NCBI GenBank assembly: GCA_907165275.2
Contig: OU015660.1
Span: 4,156,501-4,220,500, forward strand
DNA length: 64,000 bases
Reading direction: 5' to 3'
Origin: Zygaena filipendulae
Taxonomy: Eukaryota > Arthropoda > Insecta > Lepidoptera > Zygaenidae
Part shown: piece by piece, positions 10,800-20,800 of the stretch
Layout: the number at the start of each line of letters is the position of its first letter
Numbering within the stretch: the stretch's first letter is position 1
Position numbers and translations under genes: made by a program
Notes under the pieces: model-generated
What the model was told of the DNA's origin: nothing
Database searches by the model: none
Seen by the model: only the letters and a program-made list of their open reading frames with translations

Positions 10800-13700
10800 A
10801 TGGAAGAGATTCTTTTAACGAGGCTCACTGCGTTTGCCAAAGAAATAGAAAAACTATGTCAATCCGACCTGTGCTCTACTGTTACAAATGATAATGTGGA
10901 ATCTGTAAAGATTCATGTTTCCAAATTAAAGTCAATCCTTGCCAGATTTAACACCGAGCTCTATAATTACTTCAACATCTCCAAAGAACCAAATGCTGAT
11001 GACATTTCTAATCTTACTACAATACAGCTGAACGGAGAAGAAGTGCTAGCTGAACTTGATGCCAGAATTAAACTTCAAGCTGACCTCACGTCAACAACAT
11101 CATCATCTTCACTCAAAGGGAACAATTTAGCCACTAGTAAATTACCAGAACTTCATTTACCTACCTTCAAGGGGGACGTACTAGAGTGGCACCAGTTTTG
11201 GGATCAATTTAGTTCTAACATTGACCAAAGAAACCTGAACGAGGTAGACAAGTTATTATATCTCAAGACTTCTCTTAAGGGTGATGCGAAGAAGACAATT
11301 GAGGGTTTAGCAACAACTAACAAAAATTACGCAATCGCCGTTTCATATCTAAAGGAAAGATATGGAAGGGAAGCGCAGTTGATAGACGCACATTATGCAA
11401 AGTTGTATAAAATAAAAGCGGCAGAGAAAACAGAAGACTGTCGAAGGACTATTGATGAAATTGAAAGACATCTTAGAGTCTTACAATCACTCGGCGAAGA
11501 TATCAATCATAATCACCTACGGTTCCTGATAACTGAAAAGTTTCCAGAAAACGTTATTTATGAGTTGAGAATGAAGACTAGTACAGAATCCATCGATGAA
11601 ATGCGGAGGCAATTAGAACTAATAATATCTGCCAGGGAAGACGCAAACAGGCTCACGCAAGAAAAGGATCTTGTCAAAGATAAATCATATACCACAGAGA
11701 CTCTTCATGTAAGAGAGGAAAAACGGCATAATGCGAACACACACAAGAAGACAGGTAATAATTCAAAAAATGCCAGGTGTCACATAAATAATAATAAACA
11801 ATTCGGAAAGTATGGAGCTAATAATCCAACTAAGAATAAAGATAATGGTCCGATTAAACGGAAATATGAAAAAGTGAGAGAGATAGATAATAATAATTCG
11901 AATAAGAAACGGAGAAAATTCTCATGCATATTTTGTCAAGGAGCTCACTATAACGATGAGTGTAGCAATATCAAAACCATGCAAGAAAGGAAAGCAAAAC
12001 TTAAAGGCCGATGCTTTAACTGTCTCCAAAGGGGTCATGTTTCAAATACATGCAAACATAAGAAGACTTGCGCTCATTGTGGACAATATGGTACTCACAA
12101 TAGAGCGCTGTGTCCCAAAAAGGTACAAACCAGGGTAGAAGCTACGGACTTGATGAACATAAACGAAAGGGGGCCTACTGTTCTTCAGACTGCTGTGGTG
12201 AAGATTCGAGGACAAGACAAGAATACCATGAAATGTCGGGTTCTACTAGACTCTGGAAGCCAGCGAAGCTACATAAACAAGAAAGTAGCTAGAGATCTTC
12301 ATTTAAAAACCGAAGAAGAAAACCAACTTTCTGTGTTTACCTTTGGTTCGACAACACCACAGGAGCTGGAAAGCCCACTGGTTAAACTGGAAATTGAAAC
12401 AAAACCCAACGGAACCAGGACAATATATGCTAACGTTGTACCTCTGATATCCCACGGAGTTCCTTATCCGGAACATGAACTAAACACCTTGATTTGTGAT
12501 CAAAGGTATAAACTAGCTGACGACGGCTCATTGTCAGATCGGGTGGATATCCTGATTGGAAACGATTATTATTATTCATTAATGTCAACGGAGAAGGTGC
12601 AACTAAAGGAAAACCTATACTTGGTAGAATCAGAGTTAGGATGGATCCTCTCTGGCACAACAGCGAGTAAACCGGTTGACGAATTAGCAGTTAATACATA
12701 TTTCCAAGCATCCTGTGAAGTTGGACTAAACCCACCTGACCCACCACTGGACAATGGAAACCTGAAGTTTTTATGGGACCTGGAATCTATTGGAATTACA
12801 GACTCTCCAAAAATAAATAGGGATGGAGAAGCGATTAAACATTTTAATGAAAATACCAAATACGAAAACAATAGATACCATGTTTGCTGGCCGTGGAATC
12901 AGTATCCACCAAATTTACCTTCCAACTTTGGGTTGGCATATGGTCGTCTTGTGAATCTATTAAAGCGATTAGATTCTAAATCTCTCTTAACATATGATCA
13001 AACTATAAGGGAGCAATTGGAAAAGGGTATTATCGAACCTGTACCAAGTAATGAAAGGGTAGATCATCCTGTTCATTACATACCTCATCATGGAGTGATC
13101 GCACCCGGAAAGTCAATCAGAATTGTATATGACGCCTCAGCGAAAACGAAAGACAACAAAAGCCTGAACGAATGCTTATACTGCGGACCCATGATGTTAG
13201 AAGATTTAACAGGCTTAATAATAAAATTCAGATGCCATGCTGTCGGAGTTACTGCAGATGTTGAAAAGGCTTTTTTACAAATTGGACTTCAAGCAAGAGA
13301 CAGAGATGTTACCAGGTTTCTGTGGATTAAGGATCTTGTAAGACCGGCCACTGAGGAGAACCTTGTACATTTGCGGTTCACGCGCGTTCCATTCGGCGTT
13401 ATTTCCAGTCCATTTTTGCTAAATGCTACGATTAGACATCATTTATCACTGTCGGAAAACGAATGTATAAGGAAATTAGCTAACGATATATACGTGGATA
13501 ACGTGTTGACTGGTACAAGTGATGTGCAACATGCCATACAGTTGTATGAAGCATCTAAAGAAGCTTTCAACCAAATCTCAATGAACTTAAGAGAATGGAG
13601 TTCAAATTCAAAGGAATTTATGAATCATGTATCTGATACATGTCAAGATAAGATTGTTAAAGTATTAGGATTAAACTGGCATGTGGAAGAAGATGTGCTT

Positions 13701-15116
13701 CAATTAAAAACTAGTAACAATAATAATACTGTAAATACCAAGCGTGGTATATTAAAAAGGGTAGCATCTATTTACGACCCATGTGGTTATACAGTACCTA
13801 ACTTGCTGCCTGCAAAGCTATTGTTACAAGATTTATGGAAGTTAAAAATAAAATGGGATACATCACTATCCAAAGATATGACTAGCAAATGGAAGGCAAT
13901 TCAAGAAGATCTAAACGAAATACACGAAATATGTTTGCCTAGATGCTTTATGAAAAATCCTCTAATTAAGTACTGTCAAATACATTGTTTCACGGACGCT
14001 TCTACCAGAGCATATGCAGCCGTTGTTTATATAGTTGTAGGAACTAACAAAAGTTTTGTTATCGGTAAATCACGTCTGGTGCCGATAAAGGATCAAGATG
14101 ACTTAAAAATTCCTCGTCTAGAATTACTGGGTGCTCTGATTGGCAAACGGTTAATTCAATATGTTCTTAAATTTATTCAATTCCATTGCACACAACAATA
14201 CCTTTGGACAGATAGCCAAATTGTAATTGACTGGTATAATTCCCAAAAATTGTTAACACCATTCGTATCGAGAAGAATCGAGGAAATTAAAAGAAATAAA
14301 GACCTAATTATCCGACATATTCCATCTGGACTAAATCCAGCTGACGTAGCAACAAGGCCAGACAGCACAAATGAAGGAAAAATGAGATGGTTATCCGGAC
14401 CAGATTTCTTACTGAAGAAACCTAGTGAATGGCCTACTGGACCATTCAGGGACAATTCTCTTTTGGTTGGGGAGGATCTACCGAATAGGAAAGTAGAAAA
14501 AATTCCAGAAAATAAAGATATACAAATAGATGACAATCAATCTATTGAATTAGACAAAGGGTCTGAAGTTCAAGACAGTTTATTACAAGAAATTAAAAAA
14601 TTACAAGCCAAGTATTTCCCAGACGAAGTGAACGGTAAACAAACTAATCTCAGCCGTAACTTGAAACTCTTCAAAGACATCGACGGACTGTTACGGTGCA
14701 AAGGCAGATTTAAATATGCTGAAGGATCATTTGATAAAAGGTATCCTATGCTTATACCAAAGAAGTGCGAATTTACAGAAAATCTTATTAAAGATGTGCA
14801 TGAAAAGAATTATCATGTGGGAGGTAACCACACTGTAAGCATAATTGTAAAACATTGTATGAGGAGGACTCTTCAAAAACATTTACTACGGGATAGTCAG
14901 TTATTGACAATAATAAAGGAAATAGAAGCAACATTAAATACACGTCCACTTACTTGTGTAGACTCAGAGTTGGACCACATACTTAAACCGTCCGATTTTC
15001 TGAACCTAGGTAAAGTAATTCACAATGGAAACGGGGCACGAAGACCCACTAATTCAAGGCACCACGACAAGGACAGATTTAGTAAAGGGTTGGAGAAGAA
15101 CTCGGGTAATTCTTGA
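10800..15116 (+). CDS. Pao gag-pol polyprotein, integrase core missing
   Basis: 1438 residues. In order: coiled N-terminus; DUF1759-type Gag domain (about 115-290, with LPTFKGDVLEWHQFWDQF); cysteine-rich knuckles (about 385-445, e.g. CFNCLQRGHVSNTC and CAHCGQYGTHNRALC); aspartic protease (LLDSGSQRSYI, about 483); reverse transcriptase (about 770-915, with DVEKAFLQI and YVDNVLTG); RNase H (CFTDAS, about 1064, and WTDSQIVIDWY). The integrase zinc-finger histidines are seen (HEKNYHVGGNH). Then the frame jumps at about 14860 straight to the segment after the catalytic core (LNTRPLTCVDSELDHILKPSDFL), so the DDE residues are absent and the deletion keeps frame. After about 15021 the frame shifts and ends in unrelated residues. 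No envelope gene is present. Confidence 0.9.
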   Translation: MEEILLTRLTAFAKEIEKLCQSDLCSTVTNDNVESVKIHVSKLKSILARFNTELYNYFNISKEPNADDISNLTTIQLNGEEVLAELDARIKLQADLTSTTSSSSLKGNNLATSKLPELHLPTFKGDVLEWHQFWDQFSSNIDQRNLNEVDKLLYLKTSLKGDAKKTIEGLATTNKNYAIAVSYLKERYGREAQLIDAHYAKLYKIKAAEKTEDCRRTIDEIERHLRVLQSLGEDINHNHLRFLITEKFPENVIYELRMKTSTESIDEMRRQLELIISAREDANRLTQEKDLVKDKSYTTETLHVREEKRHNANTHKKTGNNSKNARCHINNNKQFGKYGANNPTKNKDNGPIKRKYEKVREIDNNNSNKKRRKFSCIFCQGAHYNDECSNIKTMQERKAKLKGRCFNCLQRGHVSNTCKHKKTCAHCGQYGTHNRALCPKKVQTRVEATDLMNINERGPTVLQTAVVKIRGQDKNTMKCRVLLDSGSQRSYINKKVARDLHLKTEEENQLSVFTFGSTTPQELESPLVKLEIETKPNGTRTIYANVVPLISHGVPYPEHELNTLICDQRYKLADDGSLSDRVDILIGNDYYYSLMSTEKVQLKENLYLVESELGWILSGTTASKPVDELAVNTYFQASCEVGLNPPDPPLDNGNLKFLWDLESIGITDSPKINRDGEAIKHFNENTKYENNRYHVCWPWNQYPPNLPSNFGLAYGRLVNLLKRLDSKSLLTYDQTIREQLEKGIIEPVPSNERVDHPVHYIPHHGVIAPGKSIRIVYDASAKTKDNKSLNECLYCGPMMLEDLTGLIIKFRCHAVGVTADVEKAFLQIGLQARDRDVTRFLWIKDLVRPATEENLVHLRFTRVPFGVISSPFLLNATIRHHLSLSENECIRKLANDIYVDNVLTGTSDVQHAIQLYEASKEAFNQISMNLREWSSNSKEFMNHVSDTCQDKIVKVLGLNWHVEEDVLQLKTSNNNNTVNTKRGILKRVASIYDPCGYTVPNLLPAKLLLQDLWKLKIKWDTSLSKDMTSKWKAIQEDLNEIHEICLPRCFMKNPLIKYCQIHCFTDASTRAYAAVVYIVVGTNKSFVIGKSRLVPIKDQDDLKIPRLELLGALIGKRLIQYVLKFIQFHCTQQYLWTDSQIVIDWYNSQKLLTPFVSRRIEEIKRNKDLIIRHIPSGLNPADVATRPDSTNEGKMRWLSGPDFLLKKPSEWPTGPFRDNSLLVGEDLPNRKVEKIPENKDIQIDDNQSIELDKGSEVQDSLLQEIKKLQAKYFPDEVNGKQTNLSRNLKLFKDIDGLLRCKGRFKYAEGSFDKRYPMLIPKKCEFTENLIKDVHEKNYHVGGNHTVSIIVKHCMRRTLQKHLLRDSQLLTIIKEIEATLNTRPLTCVDSELDHILKPSDFLNLGKVIHNGNGARRPTNSRHHDKDRFSKGLEKNSGNS

Positions 15117-15795
15117 AGAATTCAAGGAAATGTTCCGTAATCGTTATCTTCCAAGCTTACGGGAAAGGTACAGTCACTCGCATAAGGAACCACGTGTAAC
15201 GTCAAGTGACTTACCGAAAGAAGGTCAAATTGTTCAAATAAAGGGGGATAAAAACCGTGAGGGATGGAAGGTTGGAAGAATCATCTCTCTTGTGAAAAGT
15301 GCTGATGGACTTTGTCGAGTAGCCAAAGTAAGGGTTGGCAATACGATATTTACTCGGTCCATTGCGCACTTATACCCTCTAGAAGTGGAAGAACTTGATC
15401 AACACAACAATGAGTACTCTGTTGATGAGAACCCTATACAGAGATCAGCAGTTATTGATGACGGTATAAAGGATACTACGGATACGCCAGTAGTAGTGAT
15501 GAATGAAGGAATTGACACAGATATGATAAGACCTACTGAAATGGAAATAAGTAATAATTCAGAAATGATAAAACCTATTGGATTGGAAACAACTAATGAT
15601 TCGGATATGACAATAGATAGCACAGATAAGAGAGTTGAGATCTCAGATCCAACTGATAATGACATAGATATGACTGAACCAATTAGTATCAGTAAAGACA
15701 ACTTTGATGAGAAAGATGAAGTAACTAGAGTAGAATCAGCTCAAGAAATAAAACCAAAACGAACGAAAAAATCAAGGAGTGGACTCGCAACTTGA
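15025..15795 (+). pseudogene. Frameshifted C-terminal part of Pao pol
   Basis: In another frame, overlapping the end of the long polyprotein, the sequence encodes the basic domain found at the C-terminus of BEL/Pao polyproteins (DUF5641 type: RRTRVILEEFKEMFRNRY, then GQIVQIKGDKNREGWKVGRI and VGNTIFTRSIAHLYPLE). It is followed by an acidic tail with repeated IKPIGLE/MIRPTEM-like segments. The shift to this frame is one nucleotide at about 15021-15025. The ATG at 15025 is unlikely to be a true start; the segment is the detached end of pol. The stop is TGA at 15793-15795. Confidence 0.8.
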
Positions 15796-15824
15796 TGACC
15801 ACTTTCCTCTAGTCTCGGCGGGAG

Positions 15825-17021
15825 TGTCGCGACGTCTCGCGAAATGTAAATACTGTATATAGCAACATTATATCCAGCGTTGTCTGTGATTGTCTATGGT
15901 GAGTTGACATTCCAAACTCCTTTTAAATTCTTTCACAAAGTTGGCGCGTAGAGCGCGGTTTGAGAACGCGGCGCGGCTGCCATTGTTGCAAGTTATATTT
16001 GCTGTGAACATTATCAAAAGCTAAGTATCTAAGTATCTAAGTATCTAAGTAGTTAAGTTTCTAAGCACAAAATCTAGAGTAATCTAGTTATTAAGCAATT
16101 GACATCAGCCATCAGGCATAAATTAATAATATCCAAGTGTCGGGTAGACATCAATTACAAATATTATATGAGAACCTGAATGTTTCAGGTATCCTAAGTA
16201 TCGAGGCTGGTTAGCCGGACATGAGCTCGGATCGGTATCGATGGATAGCTCAAGGGGCTGTCAGTACCTTCCGATGTAACGAGATCTAAGGATGTGACAC
16301 CAATACGATGTATTAATGGTGAAGATCATCCACGGGGGTGCACCTGGTATTAAGAACAATGATACCTAATCGACCTGCGGGGTCGAGCGAAATCGCGTAC
16401 GCCCGCTGTAGAGGGGCGATGCGACGGACCTGCGGGGTCGAGCGTAAACGCGTACGCCCGCTGTAGAGGGGCGATGCGACGGACCTGCGGGGTCAAGTAT
16501 ATTCGTCATCCATACATCAATGCAGTGGCAGATCTAAGGGCAATCATGATAATTGCCGACCTGCGGGGTCAAGTATATTCGTCATCCATACATCAATGCA
16601 GTGGCAGATCTTCTAAGGGCAATCATGATAATTGCCGACCTGCGGGGTCAAGGGCATTCGCCATATATGCATATTATGTGCAGTGGCTGAGCTGAGTGGT
16701 CTTAGTACTTAGGGCTCCATGCAGTTGGAGTCATAAATCACATTCTCATTACAGGACTGGTACATATGATTCAACACCTTGTAGACAACCTACTGTAATA
16801 TATTAAGCGAAGCAGAACAAGAGGAGGATACTAAAGACAGACGACAACGCTGGATTGATGAGATAAGGTATGAAACCATATTCTCATTATAATCAGAATA
16901 ATTATTGTATTGTGTCAACTACCTCCTGAGAGTTACACCTAATGCATAATTCGTAACGTCTCTCGCTCTCACTGAACCCAACAACGTGTACCACCCGCAC
17001 GGAGTGAGGGGCGTCACGACA
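15825..17021 (+). repeat. Right LTR of the Pao element
   Basis: 1197 bp. It appears identical to the left LTR except for one extra 'ctaagtat' unit at about 16030. It carries the same tandem GACCTGCGGGGTC units, at about 16372-16640. Confidence 0.92.
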
Positions 17022-17026
17022 AGTAT

Positions 17027-17801
17027 ATTATAAATCTCCTCGACACCATCAGGGATCGATGATTTATAGTTTATATACAAATAAATATATAGTGTAATCT
17101 TGTAATCTAAATCTATTATATGTTTTTATAGCTGTTGTTGTCCTGAATAAACGAAAATAAAAATAAATAAAATAAAATAACACAACCTATAAAACTACAT
17201 TTTACTTCCTATAGCTTTTTCATCACCAAACAGGCTAAAACTCCTTGGAAATTGGGAATAAGTTATTTAGTGGCAATACTGGTAGTTTACATGTGTGCAT
17301 AGGAAGAATATAACTTTCTCTTACGCTATACGCGAATGCCTCGTCTAGTTCATTCTCCGTCTACGCTTCTATGCTACTGTTATTGTTCTGACGTTTAAAA
17401 AGTACTCTGTGATTGATACTACCATGTTAGACATAAGTTTCGATATTCTATCTGCAAATTAAATTAACACGACACTGGCAACAATGTCATCAAAGACAAT
17501 TGCTAAAAAAAAATTGTGGCAATGCCAATCTCTGTAGTTTGTGCTACAAGTCTAGTTAATTTGTGTGCTAGTGTGCTACCGTGGTAGTGGTCATAGATAA
17601 TACAATATATACGGTAGTGCTGGTGGTTATAAACCATAAGTCTAGTTAATTTGTGTGGTTATAAATTAAATTGAAATAAAATATTATAGTCTATTAAAGT
17701 AATATACTTTTCGATCGATTCTTTAATTGGGGACAGGCTAGACAAAGTAGAAGAGAATAATTTACTTGAATTTGCTTATTTATCTTATAATATCCATAAA
17801 A
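17027..17801. other. Flank between Pao element and CSTF2
   Basis: AT-rich host DNA with an A-rich run at about 17150-17180. The last 200 bp should hold the CSTF2 promoter and 5' UTR; no clear core element was recognised. Confidence 0.4.
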
Positions 17802-20800
17802 ATGGATAAAAGCAAAGAAAAAGAAGAACAGAGTATCATGGATAAATCCATGAGATCAGTTTTTGGTAAGCGTAAATAACATATATACACAATAACTTGA
17901 AGACTTAACTAGTTCATATTTGCATTTTTATTAATCTTTTAACAATATTTTTCTTATTAGTGGGGAACATTCCTTACGAAGCAACTGAAGAAAAGTTAAA
18001 AGACATATTTAGTGAAGTTGGAACAGTGCTTTCATTTAAACTGGTCTTCGATAGAGAAACAGGAAAACCCAAAGGTTATGGGTTTTGTGAGTATAAGGAT
18101 CAAGAGACTGCGCTCAGTGCTATGAGGAATCTCAATGGATATGAAATTGGTGGACGCTCTCTGCGTGTTGATAATGCTTGTACTGAAAAATCAAGAATGG
18201 AAATGCAAGCATTGATGCAAGGACCTCAAGTAAGATCACAATGATAACAAATTATTGTAATACAAGATCAGAAAGGGTATTATCCTTTCCTGATCTTTGA
18301 TTTGATCTTTGAAACAAATTTGTTTTAGCACATAACATTGAAAAATATAATATCTAATTATTTATTGTTTTGTCACACAAATAGTTGCATTTTATAACTA
18401 GCCAAGCTAAGCCTGAAAGATGTACAGATGTAATGATAAAGATTGTCTATTATCTTACATTAAATCTATCACAAATCTTGATTTCAGGTAGAAAATCCTT
18501 ATGGTGAACCTATAGAACCAGAGAAGGCACCAGAAGCTATTAGCAAAGCAGTGGCCACTCTTCCCCCTGAGCAGATGTTTGAGCTTATGAAGCAAATGAA
18601 ACTATGCATACAAGTACAAATTTAACTTAAATATTAATCATCAGTATACAAGTAAAGGAGGGTGCGGTGAGGTGATCACCCAGGGCGCTGGACATAAAGG
18701 GACGCCACAGGCATTTGCCTTTTTTCATATAGTATAGGTTTGAATGTCAGTTAGAGAATGCTATATAAAACTTGCCTAAGGCGCTGGATGCTGGCAGTGC
18801 TATCCGGCACTGTTTATGTGTATAAGTGGGTGAAAGTGAAAAATTGTTAGTCTCATAATATGACTGTGGTGCCTAGATGAAAAAACTAGATGAGTTTTTG
18901 TTAGAAACTAATTGAACTAATAGAAACTAAAACTAACTCATAAATACTTGATTAATTTACAGAATAATCCAAATGAAGCAAGAAATATGCTGTTGCAAAA
19001 TCCTCAGCTGGCCTATGCTCTGTTGCAAGCTCAAGTCATCATGAGAATAGTAGATCCTGCTACAGCTGTGGTGAGTTTAAGAATTTTATGAAATGTTGTT
19101 TCAAATGAATTGTCTATTTATCGTTGGTTTGTTTCAATCCACATAACATAAAACTACTGCTGCCCCTTTAGTCAATCTTTAAGTTTCTATAAGATAATGA
19201 TTAAAGATTGTCAACTTGGCTGGACACATGAATAAAACTTGCCATATAGGTAGATTATGTTATGACATAACATTGATCGGGGTTGCACTCAGGCACCAGG
19301 TACCTACTTCGGAGCGCCGTTTGAGAGCAAAGTATAATTGGACACAGATAAGCAATAACATGTTAACCCACAAAATTAAGTTACTGATTCAGAACGATTT
19401 ATTGAGAGTTAGGGAACGTTTTTTAATTATGTGTTTACCTTATTACATTGCTTAAATATGTAACTAAATATTGAACATAAAAAATGTTGATACAAAATGG
19501 CGCTCCTACTTTTAAAACACGATTTACTCAGTATTTCTCCAGTGTGGGTTAACAGACTATTGCTTATCTATGTCCAATTATTAGATTTAGATCCATTAAC
19601 TTTTCAACACACACTACAGTTGGAAACAAGACATCACTTTTGACTTTTCTTAGGTAAAATTTTGTCAATTTCTTAATTTGTTCTAATGTTATCAATGGGA
19701 TTCACTCATAAGTCTATACCAGAGAGTCACTTTATTTATTTCGCACACAGGCGCCCACAGATCATGGAAGGCCCTGCATTGACATTGAGGATACTTTTAT
19801 CTTAATACAGTATGATGTATGGTGTGACATATTATGTTTTGTTGTGTGGTGTATATTATGAATTAACTTATGTAATATGCGTATATATATGTATATATTT
19901 ACCCATCAATATTCACAAACATCCATCCAGTCATCCAAATACTTTCACTCTCACTCTCGCACAGGGACGCACTCATTCACTCTAGCTCACTCAACACACA
20001 CACTCCCTCTTTCTCTGACAACTGTCATCGCACACTGACATTACTATTGCCCTATTCACAACTCACTCGTGATATTACTGGGTCACAATTCAACTAACAG
20101 AACTACCACCGCTTCGGAAAGTGTTATGGCTGAGGAGAAGAAGTGGCGCAAGAAACTCAACAGCAACACCATAATTTAAATGACGCCTCCAAGCCGCCAA
20201 GCCGCCTTATGCCGTCGTAACCACAAACCCCATAACACCGCCTCTCGCCAAGCGAGAGGCCTCCTTTGTTACAATTAGTTATTTTTGTTATCTAGTTATT
20301 TCTTTTTCTTGGCTCGATTAATATAATATTTGTTATGTAAGAGCAAGGTCTCCTGATACAGGTACTTTTCTACTTAAAAGGAGACCTCAACCTTGTACTA
20401 TTTAGATGTAAGAAAGAAAGAAATAAATATTTATTATTATTATTATTATTATTAATACAACAAAGACTTCCAGTTTCCTGAAAATCACAGGTGCTAATTT
20501 GGGGAACAGCTGTTATTTACTCAAATTATTATTGTTTTCAGACCATGCTGTATCCCAGCAACAATGTGCCTCCTGTGCTGCATCCTGGGGATAAACCACC
20601 TCCGCAAAACCATTACAATCCTAATAACATACCACAAGGTAAAAAACCTATATCAAAAGGTACATAATATTGATTTCGAATCAATTACACTGAATAAATA
20701 ATAATACTGAAATTTATTTATGTCTGCAGACATTTAAATAAATATCGACTCTTACCATATCACACAGAAATGTAATTGGCTACTTGACAAAAAATTTTTT

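Larger units (their letters stand above)
3841..17021 (+). mobile_element. BEL/Pao LTR retrotransposon, 13.2 kb, defective
   Basis: The limits are given by two long direct repeats starting TGTCGCGACG and ending CGTCACGACA, with a 5-bp target duplication AGTAT at 3836-3840 and 17022-17026. Inside are a primer-binding site next to the left LTR, a 5.75-kb leader, a gag-pol frame of BEL/Pao type (10800-15795, broken) and a purine run (GGCGGGAG, 15817-15824) just before the right LTR. The two LTRs differ, as far as I can see, only by one 8-bp repeat unit, so the insertion is young. The integrase core is missing and the last domain is frameshifted, so the copy cannot be autonomous. The leader is several times longer than usual for the group. 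Confidence 0.9.

Noticed and set aside
19216..19455. 79-residue frame in CSTF2 intron 4
   Set aside because: Lies in a spliced-out intron and has no similarity to the gene or to a known protein.
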